In this document: positions 37,080 through 47,462 of the stretch, in pieces | How the letters are laid out: each line of letters starts with the position of its first letter | How positions within the stretch are numbered: the first letter of the stretch is position 1 | Source: Roseibium polysiphoniae | GTDB taxonomy: Bacteria > Pseudomonadota > Alphaproteobacteria > Rhizobiales > Stappiaceae | Reading direction: 5' to 3' | DNA length: 64,000 nucleotides | Assembly: GCF_014842925.1 (NCBI RefSeq) | Contig: NZ_JACYXJ010000002.1 | Span: 650,697 to 714,696, forward strand | Program-made: the position numbers and the translations under genes | Notes under the pieces: model-generated | What the model was told of the DNA's origin: nothing | The model's input: only the letters and a program-made list of their open reading frames with translations | The model's database searches: none

Positions 37080-38384
37080 ATGACGCATTCGACCACGCAA
37101 TCACCTCGCATCGCTGTGGTCGGCTTGGGTTATGTAGGGCTTCCGGTGGCTATTGCCTTTGCCGCGGCCGGATATGAGGTCATAGGCTTCGACGTCAAAG
37201 AATCTCGTCTCGAAGAACTTTCGCGCGGCGTGGATAGTACGGCTTCGGTCGCAGTTGCTTGTCTGGACCACACCAAACTGCGGTTCACCGCACAGCCGGA
37301 AGACATTGCCGATTGCGACGTTTTCATTGTTGCCGTTCCCACGCCCGTTGATATTGCGAAAAAGCCGGACCTGACGCCCTTCGTGAGCGCCGCCCAGATT
37401 GTCGGCGGTGTGATGAAAAAGGGCGCCATCGTGGTGTTTGAATCGACCGTCTTCCCAGGCGCGACCGAAGACATCGCGGTGCCGGCACTGGAAGAAGCCT
37501 CTGGCCTTACATTTGGCGCCGACTTTGGTGTTGGCTATTCCCCGGAGCGTATCAATCCAGGAGATCGCGAGCGCGAATTCAAGGACATCGTAAAGATTGT
37601 TTCCGGGAGCTCGAATGCTGTGACGCAGACGCTATGTGATCTCTACGGATCTGTGGTCACGGCGGGAATTCATCGTGCGCCCTCGATTAAGGTTGCAGAG
37701 GCCGCCAAGGTGATCGAGAACACGCAGCGGGATCTCAACATTGCCCTGATGAATGAGCTCTCCATGCTTTTTCATGCCATGGGCATCGACACGCGTGACG
37801 TTCTGGCCGGGTCGGCAACAAAGTGGAATTTCCTGCCGTTCCAGCCCGGCCTTGTCGGCGGGCACTGCATCGGTGTCGATCCCTATTACCTGACCCACAA
37901 GGCCAATGAGATTGGCATGACGCCTCAGGTGATCCTCGCCGGTCGCGGAACGAATGAAGCGATGCCGGGCTATGTCGCGGGCAAGATCATTCAGGGTTGT
38001 GTGCGCCTGGGTCGCCAAATGCCGGCAAAGATCGCGGTGCTCGGAATCACCTACAAGGCGAATGTCCCAGACACACGAAACTCCAAGGTTGTCGACCTCA
38101 TTCGCGAGCTCAAGGACTTCGGCGCAAATGTCATGATCCACGATCCGCTCGCCGATGCGGATGACGTCATGGAGGAATACGGGCTTTCGCTTTCAAGCGC
38201 CGATGAATTGATTGGATCTGACGCGGTCGTTCTGGCGGTTCCTCATGACCAATTCTTCGAGGAAGGCGATGCATGGCCATTGATATCAGGGCTAGTTGGA
38301 CAAGGGCGTTGCCTCGTTGCCGACATACCCGCAAGGCTTGACCGCGGCCAATGTCCTCAGGACATCGAACTCTGGCGGCTTTGA
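37080..38384 (+). CDS. UDP-N-acetylhexosamine/UDP-sugar dehydrogenase (WbpA/TviB family)
   Basis: 434 residues from ATG 37080; an upstream extension would run through the galU terminator. The NAD-binding motif is IAVVGLGYVGLPVAIAFAAA near residue 11. The mid-domain TQRDLNIALMNELSMLFHAM, the catalytic-Cys segment GLVGGHCIGVDPYYLTHKA and the C-terminal VLGITYKANVPDTRNSKVVD fit WbpA/TviB enzymes, which oxidise UDP-GlcNAc or UDP-GalNAc at C6 to the uronic acid. This would feed a surface polysaccharide. Other polysaccharide genes are not adjacent but are found at 48.6-54.2 kb. Confidence 0.92.
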   Translation: MTHSTTQSPRIAVVGLGYVGLPVAIAFAAAGYEVIGFDVKESRLEELSRGVDSTASVAVACLDHTKLRFTAQPEDIADCDVFIVAVPTPVDIAKKPDLTPFVSAAQIVGGVMKKGAIVVFESTVFPGATEDIAVPALEEASGLTFGADFGVGYSPERINPGDREREFKDIVKIVSGSSNAVTQTLCDLYGSVVTAGIHRAPSIKVAEAAKVIENTQRDLNIALMNELSMLFHAMGIDTRDVLAGSATKWNFLPFQPGLVGGHCIGVDPYYLTHKANEIGMTPQVILAGRGTNEAMPGYVAGKIIQGCVRLGRQMPAKIAVLGITYKANVPDTRNSKVVDLIRELKDFGANVMIHDPLADADDVMEEYGLSLSSADELIGSDAVVLAVPHDQFFEEGDAWPLISGLVGQGRCLVADIPARLDRGQCPQDIELWRL

Positions 38385-38504
38385 CTATCTATGGTGTGAG
38401 CCTGTGCGCGTTGCGCAATTTGTGACCTTGCGAACTCTTACAGCAATCCAATTTTCCGAATCACCCGTATACTGATGACATTCCAATGACAGGGAGCGGT
38501 CCGT

Positions 38505-38933
38505 ATGCGGTTCATTTTCTTTGTGTGTCTTTGGGTTCTGGGAAGCGCGTCTCTTGCGCCAACGGCCGGGCAAGCGCAGTCTGCTGCCGATGCGTCAGCC
38601 TTTCAGTCCATCATCAAGAACCAGATGAATGCCTTTGCTGCAGGTGATTCCAAGACAGCGTTTTCCTTCGCCACGCGCGATTTGCAGCGCCGGTTTCAAA
38701 CGCCCGATATCTTCATGCAGATGGTCAAGCAGGGCTATCAGCCCGTTTACCGCCCAAAGGACGTCAAGTTCGGAGCCTTGAAGGACACCGCAAGTGGTCC
38801 GGTGCAAGAGGTCTACGTAGTCGGACCGAAGGGTGCCAATTGGCTCGCGCTCTACAGTTTTGAGGCGCAGACGGACGGGACCTGGCGGATTTCGGGATGT
38901 GTCCTTACTCAGTCACCGGGTTTGTCCGCCTGA
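38505..38933 (+). CDS. DUF4864 secreted protein
   Basis: 142 residues. A signal peptide occupies about residues 1-25 (hydrophobic stretch then AGQAQS), so the mature protein is periplasmic. The DUF4864 pattern is FQSIIKNQMNAFAAGDSKTA, then FATRDLQRRFQTPDIFMQMV and the terminal TWRISGCVLTQS. The fold resembles NTF2/SnoaL-like cone domains. No function is known. It is convergent with tgt and may have its own promoter in the 120 bases after the dehydrogenase gene. Confidence 0.85.
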   Translation: MRFIFFVCLWVLGSASLAPTAGQAQSAADASAFQSIIKNQMNAFAAGDSKTAFSFATRDLQRRFQTPDIFMQMVKQGYQPVYRPKDVKFGALKDTASGPVQEVYVVGPKGANWLALYSFEAQTDGTWRISGCVLTQSPGLSA

Positions 38934-38996
38934 GGTCATAGCTGCAGCGCTCTGCCTAGCGATCATGCTGTTGTTTCTTCAGGCCCGCAGCGACTG

Positions 38997-40142
38997 TCAG
39001 AGCGCGGCGATATCGCCGCGCGCCAAGTCCGCCTTGGTCTTTTGATAGAAATCGTCAAAGGTGCCAGTCTCAATGGCGTCCCGCATGCCCTTCATCAGGC
39101 TCTGATAATAGGCAAGATTGTTCCAGGTCAGAATCATGGCTGCGAGCCCCTCTCCAGCGCGCACAAGGTGGTGCAGATATGCGCGGGAATAGACACTGCT
39201 GGCCGGGCAGTCTGTTTCCGCATCCAGCGGTCGAGGGTCATCCATATGGCGGGCGTTCTTGAGATTGACCTTGCCAAACCGGGTATAGGCAAGACCATGC
39301 CGCCCTGCCCGCGTCGGCATCACGCAGTCGAATTGATCGATACCACGCTTGACGCTTTCCAGAAGGTCGTCCGGTGCGCCGACACCCATCAGATACCGTG
39401 GTTTGTCGACCGGCATTACGGGTGTGGTGATGTCCAACATGCGCAGCATGACATCCTGAGGTTCGCCGACAGCGAGGCCGCCGACGGAATATCCCTCAAA
39501 AGGCATCTTTGAGAGTTCTTCGGCTGAACGGACACGCAGGTCTGGAACATCTCCGCCTTGGACGATGCCATAGAGTCCCTGCCCCTTTTCCGGTCCGCCC
39601 ATGGTTTCAAACTGTCTACGGGAGCGTTCAGCCCAACGCAGCGACAGTTCCATCGCCCGCTCGACTTCTTCCCGCGGCGACGGCAGCTTGATGCACTCAT
39701 CTAGCTGCATCTGGATGTCAGACCCCAGAAGCCCCTGTATCTCCACAGAACGCTCCGGCGTCAGATGGTATTTTGCCCCATCGATATGGCTCTGGAAGCG
39801 TACCCCGTCCTCATCCAGCTTGCGCAATTGCGCCAGGGACATGACCTGGAATCCGCCGCTGTCAGTCAGGATCGTATGCGGCCAATTCATGAATGTGTGA
39901 AGGCCACCAAGGCGCGCGACGCGTTCCGCTGTCGGGCGCAGCATCAAGTGATAGGTGTTGCCAAGCACAACATCGGCGCCGGTTTCGCGCACCTGTCCGG
40001 GATACATGGCCTTGACCGTCGCCTGGGTGCCGACGGGCATGAAGGCCGGCGTGCTGACGATGCCATGCGGCGTTTCGATTTCGCCGCGGCGTGCCATGCC
40101 GTCGGTTTTCAGCAACTTGAAGGAAAAGGGTTTTGCGGACAT
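38997..40142 (-). CDS. tgt: tRNA-guanine(34) transglycosylase, zinc site not conserved
   Basis: 381 residues. It exchanges G34 for preQ1 in tRNAs with GUN anticodons. The barrel is clear: [33 protein letters not shown] (with an active-site Asp), GIVQGG and [13 protein letters not shown], and [16 protein letters not shown]. In E. coli Tgt the zinc is held by CxCxxC and His; here the region reads [18 protein letters not shown], so only C312 remains, with Thr310 and Ser315 in place of the other cysteines and Asn341 in place of His. The rest of the domain is intact, so function is probably kept without zinc. It follows queA with a 5-base gap. Confidence 0.95.
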   Translation of the reverse strand: MSAKPFSFKLLKTDGMARRGEIETPHGIVSTPAFMPVGTQATVKAMYPGQVRETGADVVLGNTYHLMLRPTAERVARLGGLHTFMNWPHTILTDSGGFQVMSLAQLRKLDEDGVRFQSHIDGAKYHLTPERSVEIQGLLGSDIQMQLDECIKLPSPREEVERAMELSLRWAERSRRQFETMGGPEKGQGLYGIVQGGDVPDLRVRSAEELSKMPFEGYSVGGLAVGEPQDVMLRMLDITTPVMPVDKPRYLMGVGAPDDLLESVKRGIDQFDCVMPTRAGRHGLAYTRFGKVNLKNARHMDDPRPLDAETDCPASSVYSRAYLHHLVRAGEGLAAMILTWNNLAYYQSLMKGMRDAIETGTFDDFYQKTKADLARGDIAAL

Positions 40143-40147
40143 GGTCT

Positions 40148-41242
40148 TTATCTTTCATCACCGGCAAGCGCCGGAAAGAGAAGCGAGCCGTCTCCGTAGC
40201 TGTAAAACCGGTAGTTTGTCTCGATGGCATGGGCATAGGCCCGCTGCATGGTGTCGAGGCCGGCGAAGGCCGATACAAGCATGAAGAGGGTTGAACGCGG
40301 CAAATGGAAGTTTGTCATCAATGCATCGATCGTGCGGAACCGGTAGCCCGGTGTGATGAAAATCGACGTCTCCCCGGAAAATGGCTGAAGACCATCGGGT
40401 CCTTGTGAGGCGCTTTCCAGGATCCTCAGTGACGTGGTGCCGACTGAGACGACCTTGTTGCCACGGGCCTTCACAGCCTTCAATGCCGCAACCGTTTCCA
40501 CGCTGACTTCACCCCATTCGGCATGCATCTTGTGGGTTTCAGTTTCCTCGGTCTTCACAGGCAGAAACGTGCCTGCGCCGACGTGAAGGGTTACGCGATG
40601 CTGTTCTATGCCGCGATCCTCGAGACTCTTGAGAAGCGCAGGCGTGAAATGCAATCCCGCTGTCGGGGCCGCAACCGCTCCGGCTCGCTCCGCGAAGATT
40701 GTCTGATAGTCCGACTTGTCCTGCCCATCCTCGCCGCGCTTTTGCGCGATATAGGGCGGCAGAGGAATATGGCCGACCGCGACGATTGCGTCATCCAGCG
40801 CCGGACCGCTCAGGTCAAAGACAAGAAGGACCTCGCCCGCGTCACCCTTGTCAGAAACAGTCGCATCGAGTGTTCCAGAAAGACAGGTCTCGTTGTCGCC
40901 GCCAAAGCGTACCCGGTCGCCAATGACGAGTTTCTTCGCCGGCCGGACAAACGCCCACCAGCGATCCTGTCCAGCGCGCAGATGCAGGGTTGCACTGATC
41001 TTCGCGACGGCATCGCCGCGGGTCCGCGTTCCCTCGAGCTGTGCCGGAATGACCTTGGTGTCATTGAAAACCAGCGCATCGCCTGGCTCCAGGTAGCTCG
41101 CCAGATCTGCGACACCTGCATCCGTCAGCTCCGGACTGCCGCCCGGTTTCACGACAAGCATACGCGCCGAATCTCGCGGACGAGCCGGTCGCAAGGCAAT
41201 CCGCTCGTTGGGAAGTTCAAAATCGAACAGGTCTACGCGCAT
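40148..41242 (-). CDS. queA: S-adenosylmethionine:tRNA ribosyltransferase-isomerase
   Basis: 364 residues. It adds the SAM ribosyl group to preQ1 in tRNA to give epoxyqueuosine. Signatures are [20 protein letters not shown] at the start, [56 protein letters not shown] and [18 protein letters not shown]. It is directly upstream of tgt on the same strand, so the two consecutive queuosine steps are co-expressed. No preQ1 riboswitch is seen before it. Confidence 0.97.
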   Translation of the reverse strand: MRVDLFDFELPNERIALRPARPRDSARMLVVKPGGSPELTDAGVADLASYLEPGDALVFNDTKVIPAQLEGTRTRGDAVAKISATLHLRAGQDRWWAFVRPAKKLVIGDRVRFGGDNETCLSGTLDATVSDKGDAGEVLLVFDLSGPALDDAIVAVGHIPLPPYIAQKRGEDGQDKSDYQTIFAERAGAVAAPTAGLHFTPALLKSLEDRGIEQHRVTLHVGAGTFLPVKTEETETHKMHAEWGEVSVETVAALKAVKARGNKVVSVGTTSLRILESASQGPDGLQPFSGETSIFITPGYRFRTIDALMTNFHLPRSTLFMLVSAFAGLDTMQRAYAHAIETNYRFYSYGDGSLLFPALAGDER

Positions 41243-41370
41243 GAAGCAGTTGGTCTTTGGCCGTGTCAGTGATGGAGGTGTTCGTTCGGCATTTTGGGGC
41301 CGAAAACGCTGGATCGCTCTTAGACGGTGACCGTCAGTGGGTCAACCATTGCAGCCAACGTGTTCTCATC

Positions 41371-41407
41371 CATAAACAAACAGCGCGGAGCCATGGGCTC
41401 CGCGCTG
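41371..41407 (-). terminator. Intrinsic terminator of the cyclophilin gene
   Basis: CAGCGCGGAGCC (41381-41392) pairs with GGCTCCGCGCTG (41396-41407), followed on the minus strand by TTTGTTTATG. It lies 27 bases after the stop of the cytoplasmic cyclophilin gene. Confidence 0.88.
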
Positions 41408-41433
41408 TTCAATTCGAATACCGGTCGCGCAGA

Positions 41434-41904
41434 TTATGCGTCTGCAGCGACTTTAAGCGAAACAATGTTGTCCGGGTTCTGAACAGGCTCGCCTCGCTTG
41501 ATCTTGTCGACATTGTCCATGCCTTCGATCACTTCGCCCCAGACCGTGTACTGGCCGTCCAGGAAACCGGCGTCACCGAAGCAGATGAAGAACTGGCTGT
41601 CGCCAGAATCCGGGTTCTGGGCCCGTGCCATTGAACAGGTTCCGCGACCGTGGTGCGCCTTGTTGAACTCAGCCTTGAGTTTCTGGCCCGAACCACCTGT
41701 GCCGGTGCCCTGGGGGCAGCCGGTCTGGGCCATGAAGCCGTCAATCACGCGGTGAAAAACGATGCCGTCATAAAACCCTTCGCGCACCAGTTCCTTGATG
41801 CGTGCGACATGGTTGGGGGCAAGGTCGGGCTTCATCTCGATGACAACCGGTCCGACGGTGGTTTCCATCAAAAGCGTGTTTTCGGCGTCTTTGATCTCGG
41901 CCAT
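41434..41904 (-). CDS. ppiB: Peptidyl-prolyl cis-trans isomerase, cytoplasmic cyclophilin
   Basis: 156 residues without a signal peptide. The cyclophilin core shows VREGFYDGIVFHRVIDGFMA (active-site Arg), QTGCPQGTGTGGSG, CSMARAQNPDSGDSQFFICF and GQYTVWGEVIEGMDNVDKI. It speeds proline isomerisation during cytoplasmic folding. It follows a paralogue carrying a signal peptide (59 bases upstream), giving one enzyme for each compartment in a single likely operon. Confidence 0.96.
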   Translation of the reverse strand: MAEIKDAENTLLMETTVGPVVIEMKPDLAPNHVARIKELVREGFYDGIVFHRVIDGFMAQTGCPQGTGTGGSGQKLKAEFNKAHHGRGTCSMARAQNPDSGDSQFFICFGDAGFLDGQYTVWGEVIEGMDNVDKIKRGEPVQNPDNIVSLKVAADA

Positions 41905-41963
41905 TGTATTCTCCGTAGTCTGCGCGGTCAGTGCGACCCCGTTTCATTTGTTGGTTTGAGTGA

Positions 41964-42515
41964 TCAGCCCGCGTCTGCGGCGACCTGCATTTTTACGATC
42001 TTGTCCGGGTTTGCCGGTGGCTCACCCTTAGTGATGTTGTCAACCAGGTCCATGCCCTCAACGACCTCACCCCAGACCGTGTATTGGCCATTCAGGAAGT
42101 CGCCGCTTGCGAACATGATGAAGAACTGGGAGTTGGCGCTATCGGGGCTTGATGCCCGCGCCATGCCGAGCGTTCCACGGCGGAAGGGTTCGCTTGAGAA
42201 CTCTGCCGTGATGTCCGGCTCTTCGGAGCCGCCCATGCCCGTGCCGGTGGGATCGCCTGTCTGGGCCATGAAGCCGTCGATCACGCGGTGAAAGACAATG
42301 CCGTCATAAAAGCCCTCACGGGCGAGCTTCTTGATCCGGGCGACATGATTGGGCGCCAGGTCCGGGCGCAACTTGATCGTGACGCGGCCGTCCTTGAGAT
42401 CAAGATACAGCGTGTTCTCCGGATCGAGCGTTTGTGCGGATGCGACAACCGGCATAACGAGGATCGAAGCGATCAACATGAATATGGAAATCAAACGAGA
42501 CACATGGAACTCCAT
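41964..42515 (-). CDS. Peptidyl-prolyl cis-trans isomerase, exported cyclophilin
   Basis: 183 residues from ATG 42515. The start is decided by a signal peptide (SRLISIFMLIASILVMPVVA then SAQ); the longer frame upstream overlaps coaD. The cyclophilin core carries AREGFYDGIVFHRVIDGFMA, QTGDPTGTGMGGSEE, SSPDSANSQFFIMFASGDFL and GQYTVWGEVVEGMDLVDNI. It is a tandem paralogue of the cytoplasmic form at 41434-41904 and should act in the periplasm. Confidence 0.95.
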   Translation of the reverse strand: MEFHVSRLISIFMLIASILVMPVVASAQTLDPENTLYLDLKDGRVTIKLRPDLAPNHVARIKKLAREGFYDGIVFHRVIDGFMAQTGDPTGTGMGGSEEPDITAEFSSEPFRRGTLGMARASSPDSANSQFFIMFASGDFLNGQYTVWGEVVEGMDLVDNITKGEPPANPDKIVKMQVAADAG

Positions 42516-42558
42516 TTGGTCGTGAAAGCGAGTTGGCCTGTGGTGATACCTGGGCCAG

Positions 42559-43059
42559 TCAGTTGCGCGTCTTTTCGGCCAGAGGGCCGGCAACGGATGG
42601 CGGAACAAATGCGCCGGCATCGCCGCCCATCTTGGCGATCTGACGTACAAGCGTGGCGGTGATGTGGCGGCTTGTCGGAGATGCTGGCAAAAACACAGTT
42701 CTGATTTCGGGAGCAAGGGTGGCGTTCATGCCGGCCATTTGCATCTCGTAGTCAAGGTCCGTGCCATCGCGGAGGCCGCGCACAAGATAGTTCGCGCCCA
42801 GCGAGCGGGCGGTTTCAATCACCAGATTGGAAAACGAGACAACCCGGATCTTGGCAGCTTCATCAGCATCGAAGGCCGCTTCAGCGGACTCGTGGATCAT
42901 CTTGACGCGCTCATCAAAGCTGAAAAGCGGCGCTTTGCCCGGATGAACCCCAATGGCAACGACGACTTCATCAGCCAGTGCAATTGCCTGACGGAGGATG
43001 TCGAGATGACCGTTTGTGACGGGGTCAAACGATCCTGGATATAGCGCGGTCCGTATCAT
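42559..43059 (-). CDS. coaD: Phosphopantetheine adenylyltransferase
   Basis: 166 residues from ATG 43059, where the family N-terminus [20 protein letters not shown] begins. It makes dephospho-CoA from 4'-phosphopantetheine and ATP. The (T/H)xGH motif is TNGH at 15-18; other stretches are [20 protein letters not shown] and [20 protein letters not shown]. It is followed 43 bases later by the exported cyclophilin gene. Confidence 0.97.
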   Translation of the reverse strand: MIRTALYPGSFDPVTNGHLDILRQAIALADEVVVAIGVHPGKAPLFSFDERVKMIHESAEAAFDADEAAKIRVVSFSNLVIETARSLGANYLVRGLRDGTDLDYEMQMAGMNATLAPEIRTVFLPASPTSRHITATLVRQIAKMGGDAGAFVPPSVAGPLAEKTRN

Positions 43060-43146
43060 GGCGCTTTCCATAGCTTGCCCCGGCGGATCCCACAAGCTTC
43101 AAAGCCGCGACAAGCGTTTTCGCGAAACTCGGAAAAGCTTCCATTG

Positions 43147-43162
43147 TGTGACGCGTATCACG
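43147..43162. promoter_or_regulatory. CRP-like site upstream of the small membrane protein gene
   Basis: TGTGACGCGTATCACG fits TGTGA-N6-TCACA with one mismatch. It lies about 70 bases upstream of the ATG at 43233, a normal activator position, and about 90 bases upstream of the divergent coaD start. Confidence 0.4.
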
Positions 43163-43232
43163 ACCTCATGGAACGAATTGCGTCATCTTGTGTTTACTAG
43201 CCAAAGGGCAACACGCCCAAAGGGAGCTCAAG

Positions 43233-43637
43233 ATGACCGCCTATGATGACTTTCAGAACGATATGTTCCTGCAGAAGTTTGGCAGGGATGTTTTTGAATC
43301 CAGGAAACGCGCAGCCAGCCCGCGGAGCGCGATGCAGGTTGCCGGTGTGATGGCCGCGGGTGTTGCCGCTGTTGCCTTGGCTGCATTCTTCACCCTCCAG
43401 CCCATCGGTGGCAGCGACAGCGCGATCGCACAGGGTGCGGCGCTGACCAAGTCTGATCGGATGGACAGCACTTTGCCATCCAACTGCCAGGGACAGGCGT
43501 GGGGCGCATGGTCGTCTGATTGCGCTGCCGCCATCAGCGGAACAGGCGCCGTCCGTCAGATCAATTTCGTTACCGTGAAACAGCCCGCGCCGACCGAAAA
43601 CACCACTGTTCTGGAACGCGTGCCGACCAACAGCTAA
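43233..43637 (+). CDS. Small membrane-anchored protein of unknown function
   Basis: 134 residues from ATG 43233 behind AGGGAG. A charged cytoplasmic N-terminus (YDDFQNDMFLQKFGRDVFES) precedes one membrane segment (about residues 36-58, Ala/Val-rich), and the rest is predicted periplasmic with two cysteines (SNCQGQAWGAWSSDC) that may form a disulfide. I do not recognise the family. It is divergent from coaD, has a CRP-like palindrome upstream, and is followed by a very strong terminator, so it appears to be a genuine single-gene unit. Confidence 0.75.
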   Translation: MTAYDDFQNDMFLQKFGRDVFESRKRAASPRSAMQVAGVMAAGVAAVALAAFFTLQPIGGSDSAIAQGAALTKSDRMDSTLPSNCQGQAWGAWSSDCAAAISGTGAVRQINFVTVKQPAPTENTTVLERVPTNS

Positions 43638-43693
43638 ACGCAGGAACCCACCCCTGAATTCTCCCCGCATTCAGGATCCGAGCGCTTGACCTT

Positions 43694-43743
43694 CAAACAA
43701 AAGCAGCGGCCCTGACTTCGTGTCAGGCCGCTGCTTTTGTTTG
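43694..43743. terminator. Strong bidirectional terminator before gyrA end
   Basis: CAAACAAAAGCAGCGGCC (43694-43711) pairs with GGCCGCTGCTTTTGTTTG (43726-43743), with an inner TGAC/GTCA extension. T-rich flanks occur on both strands. It can end both the small membrane protein gene and, from the other side, gyrA. Confidence 0.93.
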
Positions 43744-43798
43744 GAATATCCCTTCCCCGGGCGAACCCGCCCAGGATCAGAAAAACCCAAAGCCGAAC

Positions 43799-46597
43799 TC
43801 ATTCGCCGTCCGGTTCGGACGTGCCATCGGAGGTGTCGGCAGTGCCGTCGCCCTGGTCCGAAGACCCAGCTGCACCTTCGCTGCCTTCCTCGTCGATGAT
43901 CTCATCGTCCTCATCGACCTCACTGATACGCTCCACCGCGACCACATTTTCATCTGTAGCCGTCTTGAAGACGATCACCCCTTGAGTCGCACGTCCAGCA
44001 ATGCGGATGCCTTCGACCGGGCAGCGGATCAGCTGACCTCCGTCGGTCACCAGCATGATCTGGTCGCTGTCCTCAACGGGGAAGGAAGAGACGAGCGGGC
44101 CGTTGCGGTCATTCACCGCCATCGCAGTGATGCCCTTACCGCCACGCCCGGTGACGCGATACTCGAACGAAGACGTACGCTTGCCGTAGCCGTTTTGCGA
44201 CAGGGTCAGAATGATCTGCTCGGCAGCACTCATTTCCGCATAGCGTTCGGGATTCAGGCCACCTTCAGTGGAGACTTCATCTTCACTGTCGATTTCTTCT
44301 GCTTCACCGCGAACGGCGCGGGACATCTTCAGATAGGCAGCGCGCTCTTCCGCATCGACATCGATGTGGTGGAGAATCTGCATTGAGATGACATGGTCGT
44401 CATCGGCCAACCGGATTCCCCGAACGCCGACCGAGTTGCGACCAGCAAAGACACGAACGTCGGTGACCGGGAAGCGAATGCATTGTCCGGATGCCGTTGT
44501 CAGCATCACATCGGAATGCTCGGAGCAAGTGTCGACATCCACAATGCCGTCGCCGTCCTCGAGCTTCATGGCGATCTTGCCATTGCGGTTGATCTGCACG
44601 AAGTCCGACAATTTGTTCCGGCGCACGGTTCCGCGCACCGTCGAGAACATCACGTCGAGGTTTGCCCAGCTCTCCTCGTCTTCCGGCAAAGGCATGATCG
44701 AGGAAATCTGTTCACCCTGTTCCAGCGGAAGCATGTTGATCAGGGCCTTGCCCTTGCCAGTCGGGCCGCCAAGCGGCAGGCGCCAAACCTTCATCTTGTA
44801 GGCAATGCCGCGTGAGGAGAAGAACAGCACCGGCGTGTGGGTGTTGGCGACAAACAACCGCGTGACGAAATCCTCGTCCTTGGTCGCCATGCCGGAACGT
44901 CCCTTTCCGCCGCGACGCTGCGCCCGGTAAGTGGCCAGCGGCACGCGCTTGATATAGCCGCCATGGGACACGGTCACGACCATGTCCTCGCGCTGGATCA
45001 GATCCTCTTCATCGAAATCTGCGCCGCCATCAACGATCTCCGTCCGACGGGGCGTCGCAAATTCGTTCTTGATGTCGAGCATTTCGGTGCGGACGATGTC
45101 CTGGATGCGCTTGCGCGACCGCAGGATCTCGAGGTACTCGGCGATTTCCGCGCCAATCTTGTTCAGCTCTTCCTCGATTTCGTCGCGGCCCATCGCGGTC
45201 AGACGCTGCAGACGCAGTTCCAAAATCGCACGCGCCTGTTCTTCCGACAGCTTGTAGGTGCCGTCTTCCTGAACCATGTGGCGCGGGTCGTCGATCAGGA
45301 GGATGAGCGAACGCACATCTTGTGCCGGCCAGTTCCGCTCCATCAACTGCTGTCTCGCAGTGGCCGGATCCGGAGCCGCACGGATCAGTTTGATCACCTC
45401 ATCAATGTTGGCAACGGCGATGCCCAGACCAACCAAGATGTGTGCCCTGTCGCGGCACTTTCTCAGCAGGTAACGGGTCCGGCGGCCGATGACTTCCTCG
45501 CGGAAGGCGACGAAGGCCTTCAGCATGTCGGACAGGTTCATCAGTTCCGGCTTGCCACCGTTCAAGGCAACCATGTTGCAGCCAAAGGAGCTCTGCAGCT
45601 GCGAGAAACGATAAAGCTGGTTCAGCACAACGTCGGCAACTGCGTCACGCTTCAACTCGATCACGACGCGCATTCCGGAACGGTCGCTTTCGTCGCGAAT
45701 GTCGGAGATGCCTTCAATGCGTTTGTCGCGAACAGCCTCGGCGATCTTTTCGATCATGGAGGACTTGTTCACCTGGTACGGAATTTCCGAAACGATCAGG
45801 GCAAAGCGGTCCTTGCGGATCTCTTCGACTTCCACCCTGCCGCGCATCACGACAGAACCGCGACCACTCTCGAACGCCGAGCGGATGCCTGAACGGCCTA
45901 GAATAATGCCGCCCGTCGGGAAATCCGGACCAGGGACAATTTCCATCAGCTCTTCGAGCGTCATCGCCGGATTTTCCATCATGGCGATGGAAGCATCGAT
46001 CACTTCGCCCAGATTGTGCGGTGGAATATTTGTCGCCATGCCGACAGCGATACCGCCGGCGCCATTGACGAGCAAATTCGGGAACTTTGCGGGAAGGACG
46101 ACAGGTTCGCTTTCGGAGTTGTCGTAGTTCTCCTGAAAGTCGACTGTCTCCTTGTCGATGTCGTCAAGAAGCTTGTGCGCGACCTTCTGCAGACGACACT
46201 CGGTGTAGCGCATGGCCGCCGCCGGATCGCCGTCAACCGAACCAAAGTTACCCTGACCGTCGATCAAAGGCAGGCGCAACGAGAAGGTCTGCGCCATGCG
46301 CACAAGCGCATCGTAAATCGCACTGTCGCCGTGCGGATGGTATTTACCCATCACGTCCCCGACCACGCGAGCCGATTTGCGATAGGGCTTGTTCCACTCG
46401 TAGCCGTTCTCATGCATCGAATACAAAATGCGACGATGCACCGGTTTCAGACCGTCTCGAACGTCAGGAAGCGCGCGGCTCACGATCACGCTCATGGCGT
46501 AGTCGAGATAGCTTCGCTTCATTTCGTCGACGATGGAAATCGGCTTGATATCGGACGGCGATGCGCCGCCCGAAGTGCTGTTATCCTGATCAGCCAA
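43799..46597 (-). CDS. gyrA: DNA gyrase subunit A
   Basis: 932 residues. The breakage-reunion domain has the catalytic Tyr131 ([11 protein letters not shown]), and the quinolone-resistance region [15 protein letters not shown] keeps Ser92 and Asp96 (E. coli 83 and 87), the susceptible state. The C-terminal beta-pinwheel contains the GyrA box in [15 protein letters not shown]. There is an acidic tail of about 35 residues ([20 protein letters not shown] region), longer than usual but of a kind common in alphaproteobacteria. It introduces negative supercoils with GyrB, whose gene is not in the window. Confidence 0.98.
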   Translation of the reverse strand: MADQDNSTSGGASPSDIKPISIVDEMKRSYLDYAMSVIVSRALPDVRDGLKPVHRRILYSMHENGYEWNKPYRKSARVVGDVMGKYHPHGDSAIYDALVRMAQTFSLRLPLIDGQGNFGSVDGDPAAAMRYTECRLQKVAHKLLDDIDKETVDFQENYDNSESEPVVLPAKFPNLLVNGAGGIAVGMATNIPPHNLGEVIDASIAMMENPAMTLEELMEIVPGPDFPTGGIILGRSGIRSAFESGRGSVVMRGRVEVEEIRKDRFALIVSEIPYQVNKSSMIEKIAEAVRDKRIEGISDIRDESDRSGMRVVIELKRDAVADVVLNQLYRFSQLQSSFGCNMVALNGGKPELMNLSDMLKAFVAFREEVIGRRTRYLLRKCRDRAHILVGLGIAVANIDEVIKLIRAAPDPATARQQLMERNWPAQDVRSLILLIDDPRHMVQEDGTYKLSEEQARAILELRLQRLTAMGRDEIEEELNKIGAEIAEYLEILRSRKRIQDIVRTEMLDIKNEFATPRRTEIVDGGADFDEEDLIQREDMVVTVSHGGYIKRVPLATYRAQRRGGKGRSGMATKDEDFVTRLFVANTHTPVLFFSSRGIAYKMKVWRLPLGGPTGKGKALINMLPLEQGEQISSIMPLPEDEESWANLDVMFSTVRGTVRRNKLSDFVQINRNGKIAMKLEDGDGIVDVDTCSEHSDVMLTTASGQCIRFPVTDVRVFAGRNSVGVRGIRLADDDHVISMQILHHIDVDAEERAAYLKMSRAVRGEAEEIDSEDEVSTEGGLNPERYAEMSAAEQIILTLSQNGYGKRTSSFEYRVTGRGGKGITAMAVNDRNGPLVSSFPVEDSDQIMLVTDGGQLIRCPVEGIRIAGRATQGVIVFKTATDENVVAVERISEVDEDDEIIDEEGSEGAAGSSDQGDGTADTSDGTSEPDGE

Positions 46598-46822
46598 GGA
46601 TTGAACTCATATCGTTGTTATTGCTTTTTCTTTTATATCCGATTCATCAATTTGAACCAAATATGACAGTCTTTTCAGGAATGAGCTTACGTCATAGTAT
46701 TCAATGACTTACGAGCGTCATGCACAGGCTCGAAAATAGATTTAAAAACCACCGGTGATCAAAGCCGCTTCAGAGCTGTAAGATGCCCGGCAAAAGCCCC
46801 CTTTCTGGAGCGCAACCGAGCC

Positions 46823-47455
46823 ATGTTCGATTATTTTATCAACGCGTTTGCCACGCTTTTCGTCACCATCGATCCGGTCGGGCTGGCACCGATGTTCCTC
46901 GCCGTGACCTCAGGCCTTTCTGCTCACGATCGCCGGCGCGTCGCCATTCGGGCGACGGTGACCGCAGCTGGCATCCTGATGCTTTTCTTCGTGGCAGGTC
47001 AGACGGTCCTCAATGTGCTTGGCATCTCGGTGTCCGCGTTCCGCGTCGCGGGTGGTATCCTGCTGTTCCTGATCGCGATCGAGATGGTTTTCGGCAAGCG
47101 TGCCGCACGGAAGTCCGAAACGGCTGAAAAAGCCGTGGAGGACAATTCTCCGGGCGATGTCCATGAAGTGGCCATTTTCCCGCTTGCAATCCCCTTGATT
47201 GCCGGCCCGGCGGCCATTTCGGCCATCATTCTCCTATCAGGACAGGCTCCTGATACCCTCACCTATGCCGGGCTTGGGGCCGTGATCATCACAATCCTGG
47301 GGCTTTGCCTGGTCGCCTTCCTTCTGGCGGACAAGCTTGAAAGGCTGATGGGCGACACGGCTCAGCTGGTGATCACCCGGCTGCTTGGGGTGCTCCTGGC
47401 CGCCCTCTCAATTCAGTTTATTGCTGACGGGGTTCTCGTGCTCGCGTCCGGCTAA
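46823..47455 (+). CDS. MarC-family integral membrane protein
   Basis: 210 residues with six membrane segments. Family stretches are FATLFVTIDPVGLAPMFLAV, FRVAGGILLFLIAIEMVFGK, AIFPLAIPLIAGPAAISAII and RLLGVLLAALSIQFIADGVL. MarC was once linked with antibiotic resistance, but no transport substrate is established. It is convergent with a secreted protein gene, with 7 bases between stops. Confidence 0.92.
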   Translation: MFDYFINAFATLFVTIDPVGLAPMFLAVTSGLSAHDRRRVAIRATVTAAGILMLFFVAGQTVLNVLGISVSAFRVAGGILLFLIAIEMVFGKRAARKSETAEKAVEDNSPGDVHEVAIFPLAIPLIAGPAAISAIILLSGQAPDTLTYAGLGAVIITILGLCLVAFLLADKLERLMGDTAQLVITRLLGVLLAALSIQFIADGVLVLASG

Positions 47456-47462
47456 TACGCGT

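Noticed and set aside
41243..41370. preQ1 riboswitch sought before queA-tgt
   Set aside because: No preQ1-type pseudoknot hairpin or A-rich tail near the queA start.
44837..45892. 351-codon plus-strand open frame within gyrA
   Set aside because: Lies wholly antisense within gyrA and has no recognisable domain.
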